A stretch of DNA of 64,000 bases, from contig CM066327.1 of assembly GCA_033807775.1 (NCBI GenBank), positions 95,254,295 to 95,318,294 on the forward strand. The letters run 5' to 3'. A program made the translations under genes and the position numbers. Positions 21,867-31,757 of this stretch are shown here, in pieces. Positions within the stretch are counted from its first letter, which is position 1; each line of letters begins with the position of its first letter. The stretch is from Saussurea involucrata. Lineage: Eukaryota; Streptophyta; Magnoliopsida; Asterales; Asteraceae. The notes below the pieces were generated by a model, which was not told where the DNA came from, did no database searches, and saw nothing but the letters and a program-made list of their open reading frames with translations.

Positions 21867-24587
21867 ATGGGATCTGAAACAAAACCACCTGTTCTAATAC
21901 CTGAAGAGTACCAGCAATGGAAAATCCGAATGATCCAATTCTTGGATAACATGGATGAAAATCTAATGGTCTCTATCCGTGAAGGTCCTATCGAAGTGTA
22001 TGTCGATGTCGCTGCAACTCCTGGAACAGAGACAACTCCAGAAATTCCAGCTACAAGGGTGAAGAAGAGTTTTTCTCAGTATACAACAGAACAGAAAAAC
22101 AGACATGCTATAGACAAAAGAGCAATTACGTTGATGACTTTGGCTGTTCCAAAAGAAGTTCTTAACATGATTGATAGTGGATCATCTGCTAAGGAAATGT
22201 GGGATGAACTGGAAAGACAGATGTTAGGAACTGTGAGGTCTATTCAAGCAAAGTTAAATCAGAGCATAAATGCCTATGAAAGGTTCAAGGCTAAAGAATC
22301 AGAAAGTTTGACTCAGACGTACAGTAAATTTTGTACTATTCTGAATGATTTGAGAAGAAATGGGCTGAAGAAAACGAAGTCGGAAATAAATTACAAATTT
22401 CTGAACAGCCTAAACTCATAATGGTCATCATTTGCTATAAGTCTGCAAATGAATAAAGATATGTGTGAAGAAGACCTCAATGATTTGTTCTGTGTTCTTA
22501 ATCAACATGAAGACTCTGTCAAGTTAGTTGTGGAAGAGAAGAAAAATGTTGCTGATCAGTTAGCATTTTTATCAAAGTCCAAAGTTATCAAAGCACCCAA
22601 GAAGACTGCATATCTATCTGAGATACCAAAGCTGGAAGAATCTGACAAGGAAGAAGGATCAGAGGATGATGAAGATATCAAGATAATGGCTGAGAAACTA
22701 GCCTTGTTGACAAATACTTTCAACAAGAGGTATGGGAAGGGTAGATTTCAGGGAAATTACAAGAGAGAACAGGAGAGTTCAGATTAAAAGAAAAGAGAAG
22801 ACAGAGGAGAAAATAAGTTTGAGAAGAAAGTAGAGAGAGGTGAATAGAAGAAAGAAGAGAAGGAAGAGAGAAAAGAAAACAATTTGTGTTTCAAGTGTGG
22901 AAAATCTGGCCACTATGCTAAGGACTGCAAAGTAAAGATTGTGAAAGATTATGAGTACTACACCAAGAAGGCTCAGCTTGCAAAGAAGAGAGATGATGAG
23001 ATTGTTATGTTGGCTGAACAGGAGAATTGGCTGTACTACACTTCAGATGAAGATGATCATATTAATTTTCCACAGATGCAAAGTTACATGGCCAAAATGA
23101 AAAATGAGGATGATTCTGACTATGAGGATGCTGATTCTGAGTCATCTACTGAGGTACATTCTGCACTTGAAATAGACTTAATGACACAGATTGGTGACAT
23201 GAAAATTGAATTTGTTAATCTTAGAAAACAAATAAAAGGTGAAAGAAGTCTGGTTAACAAATTCAGAATTGAAAAAGAAGTAATAAGAGAACAATATGAG
23301 GAATCTGAGGCTGAGAAACAGAAAGTTAAAAATGAAAATTCTGAATTGTTAAAAAAGTTTTCTGAATTAAAAAATGAATTTTCAAAGATTAAGGATGAAA
23401 AGGGTGATTTACAAATAAAATTTGATATGCTATTTGAGGAAAGAAAGAATTTATACACCAAAATCAAAGAATTGGAAGATCTAAATTGAAAAGAGGTCAG
23501 ACTCAGCAAACGTTAAATCTTCTAACAAGTAATGTTAAAGATACAAGATTTTACAATCCAAAGAAGGGATTGGGATTGGAAGAAAATGTTGTTTTAAGAA
23601 GAGCTCCAGTCAACTTATATGATTTTGAAAAACTTCAAGTTCCTAAGCCAAAAATCCCAGAAATTGTTGAAGTTTTTATCAGACCTGCAAGTTCTATAAC
23701 AAGTTCTGACAATTTGCAGAAACCAAGCTCTAAAAAGACAAAGGAGATAGTTTCTGATTCAAAAATAGAAAAGTCAGTTGTTTTCAGAACATAAGGTTAA
23801 GAAAGAAATTCCTAAACCAACAGATGAGAAACCAAAATACAATGACATTAAATTCATGTATGATTCTTTAAATGTCAGTTACAAAAATAAACAACCAAGT
23901 TTTTCACATCATGACATTGAGAGCATATTTGATACAAGTGAGGTTTCTGAAACAGTTAATCAGAAGTCTGAAGCTTCTAGTCAGAACTCTGATTCTTTGA
24001 GTCAGAACTCTGAGTCTGATGGTCAGACATCTGAGTCTGTTAATCAGAATTCTGATTCAGGTAGTCAGAAGTCTGAGTCAACTGGATTTTCTAAAACAAA
24101 GTCAAATGACTTTTCAGAGCTTGAAAAGAGGTTTAATCTTGTAAGTCAAGAACTTGAGGATTTGAGGAAATCTTTTGATGAACTTGAAAATGATTACTGT
24201 GATGTGGATGTTAAACTTGATGAAGCTTTAAAAGAAAAGAACATCTTTATTCAGAAAATAACAAAGCTTGAGAAACTGAAGACTGAGTATGATCTTTTTA
24301 AAATTAATGCTCTAAAAGATAATGATAAATTCCTTAATGAATCAAGTACATATGAAAAAGGTGAATCGTCTACTTCTCCTTCTAACAAAAAGGGATTGAA
24401 TTTTTCAGAAAAAGAGGAAAGCAAAAGGAAAGATGGTGTGAAAAGAGTTTCTGAGATGAATGGATTGGTTCCTGCAACTGTACCAAAAGCACAGAGTTAT
24501 TGTGATAAATGTACTTGTACTTTGAAAACTAGCAATAAAAATGAAAGGCTTATGGTACAGATCTGTTGTTACTTGCAAAGAAAAATC
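21867..24587 (+). pseudogene. gag: Element C gag plus coiled-coil linker, broken and interrupted
   Basis: The ATG at 21867 (MGSETKPPVLIPEEY) opens a gag domain to TAA 22419-22421. The frame resumes in phase and meets TAA 22785-22787 and TAG near 22845. A single zinc knuckle CFKCGKSGHYAKDC is at about 22885-22926. A Lys/Glu-rich coiled coil follows (about 23190-23489). The frame then shifts twice (near 23489 and near 23780), returning to the original phase. The Ser/Gln-rich segment at 23940-24110 is a run of short SQNSD/SES-type repeats, with CAGAACTCTGA-like words at DNA level. The sequence is cut at 24587 by the B-plus LTR just before the Cys-rich end seen in the array units. The five bases AAATC (24583-24587) are the candidate target duplication. 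Confidence 0.85.
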
Positions 24588-25509
24588 TGTTGATCCAAAC
24601 CCTCAGTGATTTGATAATGACCCTCTCCATTCTACTTAGTGAAAATTGTAAGTAAACAATATGTATCAGAGTTTCACTAACGCTGATAAGTACTAAGATC
24701 TTACAGTACCGCTGATAGGAACTCTCGCTCTTTTAAATTAAACATTCAGCGAACACTGTTCATCATTAATGCTCTGAGTCTGTTCAGTCATTATGATGAT
24801 CGCTGATAAGTTAGTTGTTTACTTATGATACCTGAAGACAAGTTTCACGTCAACAAAGGTTCTACGCTGAAGTCGAAGATCAAGCTCAAGAACCAGCGAC
24901 AAGTCTCCTAATGAACTGATGCGGATCAGCGAAGACTCAGATTTGTCCACTCAACGTGAAGTATCAAGTACAAGACTTCAGCTATCGCTGAACTTTATCA
25001 TTCGCTGAATAGAAAATGATAATCGCTGAATCAACGAAAGCTGATCATGAAGTCCTCCGTACAAAGTACTTTTGTCTTAACCCCCCTTGCACGACTCCGT
25101 ACGAAATGTCAGAAAAGAACCTCCGACTGTCTGAAATCGTACAACCACTCTGATACTACACTGTTCATCCATGCAGCTACTAAGGTTGTCAACCAAGGTC
25201 AATGACATACAACCAACCAGCTGATGACACGTGTAAAGTGTATACTGACTTGCATTAAATGCATGCAGTATATAAAGAGATGAACCCACTTCTTTTGAAG
25301 CAACTTGCTAACTCTGGACAAGTTCAATCTCTTATCTCAAGATAGGTTATTATTAGTAATTTCCTTATCTCTCTTAGTGCAAGAAACCTTAGTGTTCCAA
25401 CTTGTTTAGATTTAGGTTTATCCTTAATCTTGTTTCCGCAACAAGCTGTAAATTGTTAATGATTTATCAATAAACAATTTAGAAAAGTAAAATCTGTGTG
25501 TTTGTATTC

Positions 25510-25540
<31 letters not shown>

Positions 25541-25574
25541 GTCTACAAACTTGTATAGGCCTTCGGGACCAACA
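24588..25574 (+). repeat. 5' LTR of B-plus (987 bp)
   Basis: It starts TGTTGATCC at the break in C and ends GGGACCAACA. The TATA box TATATAAAG is at 25269-25277. U3 holds nine copies of CGCTGA or its complement between 24681 and 25029, a very dense cluster well upstream of the TATA. AATAAAC near 25470 could be the polyadenylation signal. A 29-base C run sits near the 3' end (25512-25540). Confidence 0.88.
25512..25540 (+). repeat. Poly(C) run of 29 bases in the B-plus LTR
   Basis: An uninterrupted C29 run lies in the 3' part of the LTR. The related LTRs have only G7 (B-minus, about 18720) and an interrupted G-rich tract (near 20810) at the same place. The run has therefore expanded in this copy, or its length reflects sequencing or assembly error. 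Confidence 0.9.
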
Positions 25575-25576
25575 AA

Positions 25577-25588
25577 TGGTATCAGAGC
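25577..25588 (+). promoter_or_regulatory. Primer binding site of B-plus
   Basis: TGGTATCAGAGC lies two bases after the LTR, complementary to initiator Met-tRNA. Confidence 0.9.
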
Positions 25589-25654
25589 GGATTTGTTTAA
25601 TCTCATAAACAAGATCTAATCTAAGATATTTCTCTTCCTTGCTATTATCTAAAA

Positions 25655-28072
25655 ATGGCCACCAACACAAACAAAAATTATATATACAATGGTTCTCTTG
25701 CTAAACCCCCTAGATTTTCCAAAGATAACTTCAACTTATGGAAAAATAGGATGACACTCTTCTTAGGAGGTGTAGACCCTACTATGCCTTACTATCTAGA
25801 GAATGGTCCATTCATCCCTGTAAGAATTGATGCTGCTGTTCCAGCCGCTGAGAATAGACCTGCTATTCCAGAAAGGCTGGTACCTAAGGAAATCTTTCAA
25901 TGGACTGACGAAGATAAGAAGAAAGTGGCTATAGATACAAAAGCCAGATCCATACTATCCATGGCTCTTCCTGACGAAGTCTACCATTCCGTCATGAATC
26001 TGATAACATCAAAGGCCATGTGGGACACAATATGTGTTCAGTATGAAGGAACGTCTGAAGTCCAGGAGTCAAGAAAGATCAACCTGGTAAGACAATACGA
26101 AAGCTTCATTTCTGGTTAGAATGAATCTCTCTCTGAAGTTCACCAATGTTTTAATTGTTTAATTATAGATCTGAAAACTGTTGGTAAGGAATATTCTAAC
26201 CTTGAAGTACTGACAAAGTTTCTAGAATGTTTACCTGAAAACTGGGACAATTATGCTATGTGTCTCAAGCTATCAAAGGATCTAAAATCAATGACCCTTT
26301 CAACCTTATATGGCACGTTGCTGAATCATGAGCAATAGAGCCATCTTAAGAAGAATCTTGTAAAAGATTCCAAAAGCACCCATGTTGCTTTAATCTCAGA
26401 GGAACCTTCTACTCAGCGAGCCTCGGTCACTATCACTGAGTTAGAAAGTAACTCTGAAAGGTCATCAGATTCTGATTATTCAGATAATGATGAATCTTTG
26501 GCTCTCCTAACTAAGAAGTTCAGGAGATTTGCCAAAAAGAAAATGTTTAGAAAGAACAAACCTCTTTCCATAACTGACAAGCCTAGATCATCAGCTTTTG
26601 TTGATAAGGCTACTGCTACTTATTTTAACTGCGAAAAGACAGGACATTTCGCTAACGAGTGCAGGTCTAAGAAAGTTTCTAGACCCTCAGCTTTTACAAA
26701 GAAACCCCTTGTTCCAAGGAATAAAGATGACAAATATTCAAAGCTGAAAGAAAAATATGCAAAGCTGAAAAGCTTTAAGAAGAAGAATAAAGGCCTGATG
26801 GCTGACTATGATTGGGCTGCTTATGATGAAGAAGCATCATCATCTGACTCTGAAGATGATGAAGCAAATCTATGTCTTATGGCCAAGATTGAAGAAGAGG
26901 AAGAAAGTTCAGACATTCCCTCCACTTCAACATCTGCTATTCAGGTATCACCTTCTTTCTTTACCAATATTGCAAATATTGATGAAGCTGATAGTCTCCG
27001 TAAGATCGATCTCTTGACTAGAAGTTTATACGAAGACATGAACGGAAAAACTGTGGTTGAAAACCAAAATCTTGATCTCGCTGAAAAGCTTAAAAACTGT
27101 CACCTTCAAATAGAAAAGCTTTCTAAAATTGAAGAATATTTTAAAGATCAAGTATATCTAAATCAGCTAGTCAAAATCGAACGAGCAGAAGCTATCGCTG
27201 CATTAAAGGCTGAAAAAGCTACTGTTGAAGGATGGTGTAATTCTTCAACAAAGATCACTGAGATAATAAAGTCTCAGATTCCCCTGAGTGATAAACGTGG
27301 TTTGGGTTACAAATATGAAACTCCAAAACCAACCACTGAGCGTTCAATGCTTAAATTTGGAACGTTAGTATCCTCAGTCGCTGATACTTCATCTTCTCAG
27401 TGCTCCTCGTCCGTTACACTTATCCCTGAGGAAACTCCTACCTCCTCAAAAGGCAAGGAGAAAAAGGTTTATTCAAAACCTACCTCTGTATTTAAAGACA
27501 AAGGTAAAGGAATTGTTATTTACCAGAATCCTCAGAAGGGTACCTTAGTACCAAAGCTGAATGCTTCTAAAGCTTCATTGGCTCATCCCTCTGGATCAAG
27601 GAAGCAGATATCTGGATCTATTCAGCGATCTACTCCTAGACTCAGATTGGATGTCCTTGGTAAGAAATCTGAAGAACTGAATGTTCGTCCCATTTCTAAA
27701 GCCAATAGTTTACTTGGTGCTGGCACATCTAATTTGAAATTAAAAGCTCAGCATTCAAATGGTCCTAGAACTACTTTTAGTTATAGGAAATGTTATCACT
27801 GTGGACTTACCGATCATATTGCTAGTAAGTGCCCCACAGCCACCAAAGCTGAAAAGATAGCTAAGGTGAAGATTGCCCCCAAGGCAAAGAAGACCAACCC
27901 TGGTGCAAATCAGGTCAAGGTGAATCCTACCACTGAAGTTAAGAAATTAACCAAAGTGAAGAAAGACAAAGCTGAATCTTCAAATGCTGCGAAGACTGCT
28001 GAATCTTCCATTCCAACTACTTCCACTGACAAATGTGTATACATGGTAAAGTGGGTACCCAAGAAAAACTAA
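25655..28072 (+). pseudogene. gag: B-plus gag plus linker, two internal stops
   Basis: The ATG at 25655 (MATNTNKNYIYNG) begins the gag domain. In-frame stops are TAG 26117-26119 and TAG near 26337; both differ from B-minus by changes other than C to T. The frame is otherwise continuous to TAA 28070-28072. The first zinc knuckle reads YFNCEKTGHFANEC (about 26620-26660): its first cysteine is now tyrosine, while B-minus keeps it. A coiled-coil segment lies at about 27050-27230. A second, intact CCHC knuckle CYHCGLTDHIASKC sits at about 27793-27834, just before a Lys/Ala-rich tail that ends VKWVPKKN. Pol follows in the same frame after the stop. Confidence 0.88.
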
Positions 28073-28090
28073 TCTTCCTTTGTATTACAG
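28073..28090 (+). promoter_or_regulatory. Acceptor-like tract at the gag/pol junction of B-plus
   Basis: After the gag TAA comes TCTTCCTTTGTATTACAG, then GTTAAGAAG and the protease in phase 0. In this copy gag and pol are in the same frame, so stop-codon readthrough would also work. In A and B-minus it would not. Confidence 0.4.
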
Positions 28091-29163
28091 GTTAAGAAGG
28101 GTATCTGGTATCTCGATAGCGGATGCTCTAGACACATGACTGGAAAGAAAAGCCTGCTCGCTGAATACAAGGAAGAGAAGGGTCCCTCTGTGACTTTCGG
28201 TGGAAATGGAAAAGGATATACCCGAGGGTATGGTGTACTTTCAAATGGTACAACCTCCTTCAGAAGAGTCGCATATGTTGAAGGGCTGAAGCATAATATT
28301 CTAAGCATCAGTCAGCTTTGCGACATGGATAACAAAGTAATCTTTACTAAGGAATCCTGCTTTGTCACTGACAAAAAGGAGAAGATAGCTCTCAGCGGTT
28401 ATCGTTTGGAAAATGTTTATGTAATAAACATGGACTCAACAACCACTAAGAACTCCTGTTTCTTCTCAAAGGCCTCATCTGATGTCAACTGGCTATGGCA
28501 TAAGAGGCTATCTCAACTAAATTTCAAGACACTGAACACTCTTTCATCAAAAGAGTTTGCCACTGGTCTACCTCAGCATTCATACGCCAAAGAGTCGTTA
28601 TGTTCAGCGTGTGAAAAAGCGAAGCAGACCAAAGCAAGCTTTAAGTCAAAGCAAGTTTCTTTAGTGTCATCTCCTCTACACCTACTCCATATGGATTTGT
28701 TTGGCCCTGTTAACAAACAATCCATCACTGGAAAGAAATATACGCTGGTCATAGTTGATGAATTCTCTCGCTTCACTAGGGTAATGTTTCTCCGTTCTAA
28801 GAGTGACACCCCTGAAGAACTCATCAATTTTGTTCGGAAGATGGAAACTCTGAACAATCTGACCGTTCGCTCAATAAGGAGTGATCATAGGACTGAATTC
28901 AAAAACAGTTCTCTTGATTCCTTCCTTGAGAGTAAGGGTATTTCTCACAACTTTTCTTTAGTGAGAACACCGCAACAAAATGGAGTCGCTGAAAGAAGAA
29001 ATAGAACAATTATTGAAGCTGCACGTTCAATGTTCAGCGATTCTCACCTGCCTTCTCAGATTTGGGCAGAAGCTGTCAACACTGCTTGTTTTACGCAAAA
29101 CAGGTCGCTGATATTCAAAAGATTCAAAAAGACAGCCTATGAACTTTTTCATGGGAGAAAGCC
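28091..29163 (+). pseudogene. pol: B-plus pol, first part: protease and integrase up to the E insertion
   Basis: The protease motif WYLDSGCSRHMTGK is at about 28106-28147. The pre-integrase region reads WHKRLSQLNF ... CSACEKAK (about 28493-28620); the histidine normally second in this zinc site appears as glutamine. The integrase core has LLHMDLFGPV (about 28685), RSIRSDHRTEF (about 28870) and NGVAERRNRT (about 28980-29010); the glycine after the second catalytic Asp is replaced by arginine. The frame is open up to 29163, where element E enters. The coding sequence continues at 35105 after the duplicated AAGCC. Confidence 0.88.
29159..29163 (+). repeat. Target site duplication of element E, left copy
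   Basis: AAGCC immediately before the E terminus TGTGAAATCCC. The identical pentamer follows the other terminus at 35105-35109. Confidence 0.9.
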
Positions 29164-29419
29164 TGTGAAATCCCAGATCTCTAGCAATAAGATATGAATG
29201 TAGTGAGAGAGAATCTAGAGAGCAAATATGTCATCCATGTATTGAGCTCAAAGGATTACAAAAGGTTTCTAAAGTATTACAAAAGCTTTCTAAAGTGTTT
29301 TCTAACAAATGGTCTAGACAAGCCTATTTATACCCATAACATACAAGGTATAAAGGCAATCACAACTAATACAGTACATTGACTTTACAGTAAATCTTGA
29401 ATACAACAATGCTCTAACA
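29164..29419 (-). repeat. 3' LTR of element E (256 bp)
   Basis: On the - strand it starts TGTTAGAGC and ends GGGATTTCACA. It is a short LTR for a Sirevirus. The TATA box TATAAATA on the - strand is at 29325-29332. It matches the LTR at 34849-35104 throughout, as far as I can compare by eye. Confidence 0.92.
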
Positions 29420-29431
29420 ATCTCCCCCTTT
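29420..29431 (-). promoter_or_regulatory. Polypurine tract of element E
   Basis: The - strand reads AAAGGGGGAGA directly before the LTR start TGTTAGAGC, the priming site for plus-strand synthesis. Confidence 0.88.
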
Positions 29432-30549
29432 GGATTCAAGATTTAAAAAATATGACAGCAGTCTTCAGCTCTTTGTAAAGTCAATCTTCTCAAACAGACA
29501 CTCTATCAAACCATCTTCAAATAGCTTTATCTCCACTAGTTCACGGTGAACTATATGCTTTGACACTCTTTAAGAACTCAGCTTTGAAGAATCTTCAGAC
29601 AAACATGAAAAGTCATTGTCTTTTTCTTTGAAAAATCAACCTTCTTCAATACAATCTTCAACAGATTGTCTTCAAGTCTTGAACATGGATTTCATATCTT
29701 TATATAGAACCATCAATTCGTAACAAGATAAATCAGAAACGATTAGAGTTTGGATCAGAAAGATGTGAAACCATCCACATTGTTGAACTTTTAGGTGTAA
29801 GCGCATTCCGATAACCACTCAGAACTAAGATAACCAAATTCAGCAACATTTGGACTTCACGTGATCCTTCTCCCCAATCTTCAGTCTTTGTTCACGAATC
29901 TTTGACTTGAAATATCTTTGATTTGAAAGCTCTTTGACATGAAATTGAAATTAAACTTTTCTCCCCCTTTTTCGATGATGGTGAGCATCATAATCAACGA
30001 AAACCATTTTCAATTTCAGTCGTGTCTTTGAGTATTGCTAACAATCTCCTCCTTACAGAATAACCTTGCTCCCCCTCAAAATAAGAATTCTGGAGCAATT
30101 TATTTTCTCCCCCTGAAAGTATGCATATATTTCAATAACGTACAGTATTTGAAATTGTAGCACAAATTTTAAAACAAATTTACACAAGGAAAATAACATT
30201 CATTGAATTTTATTTTATAACTACAAACATTTGATCATTTGAAAACTTAACAAAAGAAATTCAACTTAATGAAATTTAACAGATTTTTCAATCAAATGAA
30301 ATCAAATGCATGTGTTTGGATTCAAGAACAAGTCATCATTGTATATCAAGTTAAAAAATGTTCAGTTTCAACCCCTTTATTAAATCTATTTGGTGTGCTA
30401 GCATGGGAAATATGATTAGCTTCAAGCATATGCAATTCTAAAACATATAAGAATATTTTGCTCTACTCACACTATTTGTCCAAAATCAGAATTTTCACAA
30501 ATTTACGGGTTTATCGCGACTTTGTATTTTCCCAAGTTTCAAGAGATGT

Positions 30550-30670
30550 GTGCTCATTGGCATCTTTTCTTTTGTGCTCATTGGCATCTTTTGATTTGTG
30601 CACATTGGCATCTTTTGATTTTTGCACATTGGCATCTTTTGATTTTGTGCTCATTGGCATCTTTTGATCA
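30550..30670 (-). repeat. Short tandem repeat, about 27-bp period, in the E 3' region
   Basis: About five imperfect units of TTGGCATCTTTTGATTTGTG with small length differences. It is noncoding in the element's own orientation. Confidence 0.8.
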
Positions 30671-30699
30671 AAAGTTTAGTAAGAATAAGATACACCGTT

Positions 30700-30977
30700 A
30701 AACATGACTTTCTATCTGGTTTTATAGCAGGATTTGGGTCAGCAGATCCCAGACCAGTTGGCCTTAGGTGCTAGGTGTCAAGCACCCCTTAGAACTTAAT
30801 TTCCCAAACCAGAAAGGCCACATCGATATATCTTAAACCCATTTGTACCAGTAGAACATGGCTTTCTATCTGGTTCTATTGCAGGATTTGGGTCAGCCGA
30901 TCCCAGACCAGTTGATCTTAGGGACTAGGTGTCGAGCACCCCTTAGGACTTACTCTCCCAAACCAGAAAGGCCACAG
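30700..30977 (-). repeat. Direct repeat pair in the E 3' region
   Basis: Two copies of about 125 bp sharing TTTCTATCTGGTT, GGATTTGGGTCAGC, GATCCCAGACCAGTTG and CCCAAACCAGAAAGGCCACA, offset by about 155 bp, with a modest number of substitutions between them. Confidence 0.85.
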
Positions 30978-31439
30978 GCACAAACTTTTAAACTAAATGA
31001 TAGTGCAACTTTTTTTTTTCTCAATCACTTGGTTCTAAAACATAGTGCTTTGCCCATATTTTCATTTCCATCCATCATTCTGACATATAGGCTTTTTGAG
31101 CATTATATTCTATATATATCCAGATTCACATAACTTTGAGCATTCAGCATAATTTCATTCATGTTTTGCTGACCTTTCGATTTATTTTAGAGGTGAAAAT
31201 TGAAACAAATCTAACTCAGATAATACAAAATTACTTGTAAAGTCATCTTTTAGCACACATTTAATTCATTGAATGAAAATTGAAAATTTCATCTTATTGA
31301 ATTAAATTTGTAAAGTTTCAAGTTTTCAAATCAGTAGAAACAAATATAATCCAATGTTACCTTTTGCCACTTGTTCCTTGAAACAAAAATATATAGCAGT
31401 TAAGGATATTACCTGAGAAGTGTGAGTTCTAAACTGATT

Positions 31440-31630
31440 TGTTTAGAAGTCTTAGTCTTTAAAGTACGGGTCCTGAACTGAGTTGTTCAGAAGCCATTGT
31501 CGTTGAAGCACGGGTTTTGAACTGATATGTTCAAAAGCCATTTACATTTAAGCACGGGTCCTGAATTGATGTATTCAGAAACCATTGTCGTTGAAGCACG
31601 GGTTTTGAACTGATATGTTCAAAAGCCAAT
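31440..31630 (-). repeat. Fourfold repeat with internal hairpins next to the E ORF
   Basis: Four units of about 50 bp alternate between two forms, CGGGTCCTGAACTGA...TTCAGAAGCCATT and CGGGTTTTGAACTGATATGTTCAAAAGCCA. The second form contains the inverted pair TTTTGAAC and GTTCAAAA around CTGATAT. Candidate RNA hairpins in the element's 3' untranslated region. Confidence 0.8.
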
Positions 31631-31745
31631 AATATTTATCTCCCCCTTAATGGTACAAATATTTTTCAAAAAATACACCGCTTCTCTTCTGTTTTCAGTC
31701 ATGTGTGTGGTATGTATCTACAATTCAGTACAACACATAAAGAAC

Positions 31746-31757
31746 CTGCAAAACAGA
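31746..31757 (-). promoter_or_regulatory. Acceptor-like tract after the E ORF stop
   Basis: On the - strand the stop TAA is followed by TCTGTTTTGCAG and then GTTCTTTATG, the same arrangement as between gag and pol in the autonomous families, although E has no pol to splice to. Confidence 0.35.

Larger units (their letters stand above)
21134..24587 (+). mobile_element. Element C: 5' LTR, gag and linker, interrupted by B-plus
   Basis: This is a third Sirevirus family on the + strand. It has a 501-bp 5' LTR, a primer site, gag with one zinc knuckle and a long coiled-coil linker. It breaks off at 24587 in the linker, where the B-plus 5' LTR begins. The rest of C should lie right of B-plus, outside this window. 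Its linker carries the block PEIVEVFIRPASSITSSDN (about 23655-23715) that also opens every unit of the tandem array at 39382-64000, so the array belongs to this family. Confidence 0.85.
29432..31745 (-). other. Noncoding 3' region of element E with several repeat blocks and extra polypurine tracts
   Basis: No coding frame is supported. Extra GGGGGAG tracts on the - strand occur near 29963, 30073, 30108 and 31642, so at least five polypurine tracts are present including the terminal one. A short tandem repeat of CATTGGCATCTTTTGAT type occupies about 30550-30670. A block of about 125 bp, ending CCCAAACCAGAAAGGCCACA, is present twice, at about 30700-30825 and 30855-30977. A further block of about 50 bp (AGCACGGGT...TTGAACTGATATGTTCA) is repeated four times at about 31440-31630; each unit contains an inverted repeat. 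Immediately after the ORF, near 31690-31745, is a short remnant of the protease start (ACACATGACTGAAAAC on the - strand). Confidence 0.8.

Noticed and set aside
25655..28072. C-to-T deamination as the cause of B-plus gag stops
   Set aside because: Comparison with B-minus shows that the two gag stops arose by other substitutions, so the pattern argued for element A does not extend here.
29194..29382. Identical 62-codon frames in both element E LTRs (29194-29382 and 34879-35067)
   Set aside because: They lie on the strand opposite to element transcription, inside LTRs, and their identity simply reflects identical LTRs.
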